Source: Pelargonium nanum (Eukaryota > Streptophyta > Magnoliopsida > Geraniales > Geraniaceae). Taken from it: a DNA stretch of 36,276 nucleotides. Shown here piece by piece: positions 31,804 to 36,276 of the stretch. Where the stretch lies: contig JAYMTF010000443.1 of NCBI GenBank assembly GCA_036897485.1, forward strand, positions 1 through 36,276, written 5' to 3'. How positions within the stretch are numbered: position 1 is the stretch's first letter; every line of letters starts with the position of its first letter. The notes under the pieces were generated by a model that worked only from the letters and a program-made list of their open reading frames with translations, made no database searches and was not told the DNA's origin. The position numbers were made by a program, and so were the translations under genes.

Positions 31804-34800
31804 ATGGAGAAAGCTTTGAACAGACAGAGGGTTTTGCTCCAGCATCTTCAACCCAGTTCTTCTTCTTCTTCTCAGACCCATCAATCTCATGGTCTCTCTG
31901 TAAGTTTTGTTTGTTTTGGAAGAAAAAAATTGTTTTTTTTCATGGGTTTGGATTGGTGAGTGGCCATTTTCAGATTTGCATATGGTAATTTTGACAAAAG
32001 TGGATCTTGGTGTGTTGGGGTTTTGGTTTTCAGCAATGTTTGTTGATTTTTTTTCTTTTCTTCCGTGCTTGCTGATTTCATTTCTTATGCTCTCAAGATG
32101 AATAAATATATACACACTTGTATCTATGTAGATAATTGCTTGGGTGATTTAGTGTTTTCCAATATTTGGGGGTGTGAGGTTAGATTTGATTATTGGGTTC
32201 TTAGGAAATCTACTTTATTGAGGGTCAACACCCAAGTTTGCTATTTGTTCTGCAAACTACAAATTCAATTGCTTGTCCATGAACTTTGATTCTACTTTCC
32301 TGAGGTTTGGTCACATTAGATCTACTAGTTAAAACCAGTTCCAGTGGAATGAGATGTTGTGTTTTTCAAGTTTTTGCCTTATGTTTATGGGTTATAGGAG
32401 GTGGTGGTGTGTTTCTTTTATACTCGAGTTTAGTCTCGAGTGTATAATTGTGCTTTTCAAGATATATGTTATTTGTCTACTGAGCAATGTTTTTAGTTTT
32501 GAACCTTTTGAGCAATGTTATCGACTTTTCATTTGGTAGCTAAATATCAGATTTTTTATATCTTGGTATGAGGAAAAGAAGTAAATTTGCCTGAGATTGT
32601 TTTGATTCCCTTTTTGTCTCTTTGATGGACCCACGCTTGGACCCTCACTTACATATTTCTTATTATTCCTTTCTTTAGGCTGCTATTTGCGCAGCCGGGG
32701 ACAGCGCTGCATATAATCGGACCGCTTCTTTCGGAGATGATGTTGTGATTGTGGCGTAAGTTACTCAATTCGTAGAATATGGATTATAGCTATGAAAAAA
32801 TCTGTATATTTGTTTGGATCTTTATGTTAACTTGATGCACATGTTATGTCAAACAGTGCATACCGAACTGCCATATGCAAAGCAAAGCGTGGAGGGTTCA
32901 AAGATACTCTTCCCGATGATCTTCTTGCTCCTGTTTTGAGGGTTAGGTTCTGTTAACTGATCTATGTTTCTAGTAACCTAGGATTTGTATTTGAACCATC
33001 TCATATGGAATGTTCTCAATGTAGGCCGTCATAGAGAAAACAAATTTGAACCCAAGTGAAGTTGGGGATATAGTTGTCGGTACGGTTTTGGCACCCGGCT
33101 CGCAACGAGCAATGGAGTGCAGGATGGCAGCATTTTATGCCGGTTTCCCGGGTATTTCATTTCATTACTTTCTTCTCCACGTCACCTTTCTGATTTCACG
33201 GACAAAAAGAGTTGCAATGATATAATTACATCAAGATTAGTTCCTTCCATTTGAAATTGGTGATAGAAATACATATTTATATTGTGGTTATGTATCCCAA
33301 AATTATCAATTTCTAGGCTTATCTTTGATGTGACCAACCTTTTTCAACCAGATACGGTGCCACTCAGAACTGTCAACAGGCAATGTTCATCCGGTCTTCA
33401 GGCAGTCGCTGATGTTGCTGCAGCCATAAAAGCAGGATTTTATGATATTGGTAAAAGCTAAGTCTGGATTAGCTGTTCTTCTTAGGTGATCTCATCTTCG
33501 GTACTAACCATCTTTTCTGTGCAATACAGGCATCGGGGCCGGATTAGAGTCTATGTCGGCCGATCAAGTTACAAACGTTCCCAAAGTCAACCCAAAAGTA
33601 TGTTACTCCGTCCCAAAATGAGTGCTCACTTTTTCTATAAAAATTTGTCCGAGAATGAGTGTCCACTTGCCTTTTTCCTTTTTTGCGTGAATTATCAACA
33701 ATATCCTTAAAATGAGTTAGTTAAGTTTGTTACAATCAGTGCACGCGAGGGTATAAGGGAAAATTGAATCTTAACTAACTTATCCTTAATTTTCATGAAA
33801 ATGAGAAAGTTGGCACTCATTTTGGGATTGAGTGAGTAGAATATTTGCCATACGATAATTTTGTCTGATTTTGGATACGTTTTGTTGAACTGGATTTGGT
33901 GTTAACAGGCAGAGAGCTTTGCAAAAGCCCGAGATTGTCTCCTTCCAATGGGCATAACATCAGAAAATGTTGCACAGCGCTATGGTGTGACGCGTCAAGA
34001 GCAAGATCAGGCTGCCGTGAGTTCCATAGATCTATCGGGTTTCGTATTATCTTCTAATAACGGCAATATCATCTTGACAACTTTTTTTTTTTTGGAATAG
34101 GTTGAATCTCATAGGCGTGCTGCTGCAGCAACTGCATCTGGAAAATTTAAGGAAGAAATTATCCCAGTTTCCACAAAGGTAATTTTTTTAAAATATTTAT
34201 GCACACTTGTTGGTAAAGTTTTTAAAACAATTCATAACTCGTGTCTATTCTATGAAGATTGTGGACCCGAAAACTGGACAAGAGAAGGCTGTTACGATTT
34301 CGGTAGATGATGGAATTCGGCCGACCACAACCCTGGCAGGTCTGGCAAAGCTAAAGCCTGTATTTAAGAAGGATGGATCCACTACAGCTGGTATGTTTTA
34401 ATGCTATTCATATTAAGTTTTTATTATATATTGATTAGTCGAACCGGGCATTGTGAAGTGAGAATTCAAGATTTTACTGTGTATATGAACTGTAGGAAAT
34501 GCTAGCCAGGTGAGTGATGGTGCTGGAGCCGTCCTCCTCATGAAGAGAAGCGTGGCTTTGCAAAAGGGACTTCCAATTCTTGGAGTTTTTAGGTAAATAT
34601 CTCATTTCCTTGAAAACCTTTGAAATCATTGTAGATGATCTTATAGGCCTTAAGCTTCACCAGTTATACAATTAGGAGTTGTACAAATTTCTTCTCGGTT
34701 TGATTTGAGGAAAACAAAGGGTGAGCCTCGGCACAACGGTAAGGTTGCTGCTAGAGCCGACAAGTCGGGTTTCAGGTAGGAAGTCCTATCCCGACCCATA

Positions 34801-35953
34801 AAGGCCAGTTTGGGTTGCGGGTTTTATATAGAAAGTGTGCTTGTTTGCTCGACCAAACAATTCTTTCATGTTTCTCAACGGTACATTTCCATGTCACCTT
34901 CTTGCAGGAGTTTTGCTGCTGTCGGCGTGGACCCCGCTGTCATGGGCATCGGCCCTGCTGTTGCAATTCCAGCTGCAGTGAAATTGGCTGGTCTTGAGCT
35001 TGATGATATTGACTTGTTCGAAATAAACGAGGTACTGAAATTGTTGAGTTCTTAGAATTTTCATGTTAAGCCGGCACAAGGTTAATAATCACGAGCTATG
35101 CAATGTTTTTGCTCTGTTCAGGCATTTGCATCGCAGTTCACATATTGCGCTAAGAAACTGGAAATTGATCTAGAAAAGATCAATGTTAACGGAGGCGCAA
35201 TCGCACTTGGACATCCCTTGGGTGCTACAGGTAATATTCGTGTCGCCTCCGACTCTAACTCATAATCACGTCTAAAATTGGAACCGTGGAAGTTTTAGTT
35301 TCAAGAAACCACATTGTAAAATTGTTGCCCGTCATTTTCCATCTCAGGTGCTCGTTGCGTTGCTACTCTACTGCATGAGATGAAACGTCGTGGCCGGGAC
35401 TCTCGCTTCGGTGTGATTTCCATGTGCATAGGTCTCTCTCTCAAACAAACAAAGTTGTGTTAAATTGTTAATTAATTAAGGATGCCTGAAATTAATGTTA
35501 GATAAATGAGATAAGATAGGGTTAGGTTAACCCTAGTCCTTTCAATAAAAGCAAAGCTCGATCTGATATGATTATTGGAACCGGCAAATAAATATTATAG
35601 CTGCCGCCCCCTAAATTTAGGCTTGATTTTGACAAAGCCAATAATTCACCAACTGGTGCCTCAGAATAGGCAAGAAATCCAACATAGTTTTGGAACGAGT
35701 ACGCTTTTGGGTAGCTACCGTGTACTTACCCAAGTTCGGTGAATAATTTCTTTTGGGTACGTGTCAAAATTATGACACAAGTACTTCGGGGTACTTAAAA
35801 TAATAGCTGCACTCGTGCTTCATAGCTGCAAACTAACGCTAACGATCAAATGTTGTCATCATCGCAGGCTCTGGAATGGGTGCTGCAGCGGTTTTCGAAA
35901 GAGGCGACTGTGTCGATGAGCTTTGCAATGCTCGGGTGGTCAAAATGCAATAG
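31804..35953 (+). CDS. KAT2: Peroxisomal 3-ketoacyl-CoA thiolase (acetyl-CoA acyltransferase)
   Basis: Last step of peroxisomal fatty-acid beta-oxidation: thiolytic release of acetyl-CoA from 3-ketoacyl-CoA, needed for seed-oil use and jasmonate formation. Fourteen exons: 31804-31899, 32679-32755, 32857-32941, 33025-33151, 33352-33450, 33530-33597, 33909-34016, 34101-34178, 34258-34390, 34496-34592, 34908-35031, 35122-35230, 35348-35431, 35868-35953. Phases close to 456 aa; Arabidopsis KAT2 is about 462. The start [15 protein letters not shown] carries a PTS2 peroxisome signal, RQRVLLQHL (residues 7-15), with a likely processing site around Cys36. Catalytic residues are all present: Cys140 (RQCSSGLQA), NEAF at 363-366, His395 (GHPLGATGA), Cys427 (MCIGSGMG). 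The segment 171-181 differs from the KAT2 form I recall and may be nearer a KAT1/KAT5 type, so the symbol means the family rather than a proven ortholog. Intron 6 holds a MITE and intron 10 a SINE relic. Confidence 0.95.
33606..33836. mobile_element. Stowaway-like MITE in thiolase intron 6
   Basis: A 231-bp element lies between TA dinucleotides (33604-33605 and 33837-33838). The left end CTCCGTCCCAAAATGAGTGC and the complement of the right end (CTCACTCAATCCCAAAATGAGTGCC, given here as CTCACTCAAT then CCCAAAATGAGTGCC) are inverted repeats. It starts 8 nt after the exon 6 donor and fills most of the 311-nt intron. Related copies lie at 27758-27939 and 22772-22909. Confidence 0.8.
34715..34830 (+). 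mobile_element. Au-SINE-like tRNA-derived relic in thiolase intron 10
   Basis: GAGCCTCGGCACAACGGTAAGGTTGCTGC closely follows the head of plant Au-type SINEs (quoted in two parts: GAGCCTCGGCACAACG and GTAAGGTTGCTGC). It covers an A-box-like stretch. The expected B box is decayed to TCGGGTTTCAGGTAGG. No poly(T) end or target duplication is clear. Confidence 0.5.
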
Positions 35954-36276
35954 TAAAAGCCTCCAGCTGAAGAATGCTCGACGGAAACAGTCATTTCTTT
36001 TCGCTGTTCGTGTTAATGAGATGTAAACTATCCCATATCAGCACATTGGAAGCTAATAAATCTGGTTCCGGGAGCTATAGATATTATAGCGTGATAGTCA
36101 AGACTATATATTGTTCGGGTGGGAGTTTCGGGTTTGAATCTATCAGTATGCAGAGTTTCTGAGTGCTGAAACATTATGTAATAATTTTATGTAGTGAATA
36201 ATTTAAACTCTCGTGAAAATCCATATCTATGTATATAATAATTGGTGAGAATGGATATGGTGGTGACAACTCATCA
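35954..36276 (+). other. 3' flank of the thiolase gene
   Basis: The segment follows the TAG stop and presumably includes the 3' UTR; GCTAATAAATC near 36051 could serve as a polyadenylation signal. No further gene begins before the window ends. Confidence 0.5.

Overview
The window is nuclear genomic DNA from a flowering plant, probably a eudicot. The genes carry many short exons with GT-AG introns, the non-coding DNA is AT-rich, and small plant transposable elements (MITEs, SINE/LINE pieces, a miniature LTR element) are frequent. I cannot name the species. There is no sign of bacterial, viral or organellar genes. All gene models were built by hand: exons were joined where reading phase, splice signals and family similarity agreed.

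Five protein-coding genes are supported. (1) An ABI3/VP1-type B3 transcription factor on + (1-2361), cut by the left edge. (2) A small predicted plastid membrane protein of unknown function on + (3708-5944). (3) A pectate lyase on - (6889-12717, 7 exons, 450 aa). (4) A UGT80A-type sterol 3-beta-glucosyltransferase on - (22265-30134, 14 exons, 658 aa). (5) A peroxisomal 3-ketoacyl-CoA thiolase on + (31804-35953, 14 exons, 456 aa). All exon phases of these models close without a frameshift. Genes 2 and 3 are tail to tail. Genes 4 and 5 are head to head, with about 1.67 kb between their start codons.

A gene-free stretch of about 9.5 kb (12718-22264) separates pectate lyase from the glucosyltransferase. 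It holds a 263-bp LINE-like retroposon with an 11-bp target-site duplication, a two-copy 180-bp tandem repeat, a 283-bp TRIM/SMART-like retroelement, a palindromic MITE, a hAT-type MITE and several decayed repeats. Introns of genes 2 to 5 hold further MITEs and SINE pieces, including three related Stowaway-like copies. One of these copies lies about 8 nt from a splice donor of the thiolase gene.

The genes do not form an operon or an obvious single pathway. ABI3 controls seed maturation, the thiolase performs peroxisomal beta-oxidation (seed oil breakdown, jasmonate formation), the glucosyltransferase makes steryl glucosides, and pectate lyase remodels cell-wall pectin. The gene order is the most informative aspect. 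From memory, Arabidopsis has ABI3, UGT80A2 and KAT5 each beside a different pectate lyase gene, so this window may preserve an ancestral block that was duplicated and thinned out in Arabidopsis. I found no convincing novel molecular system.
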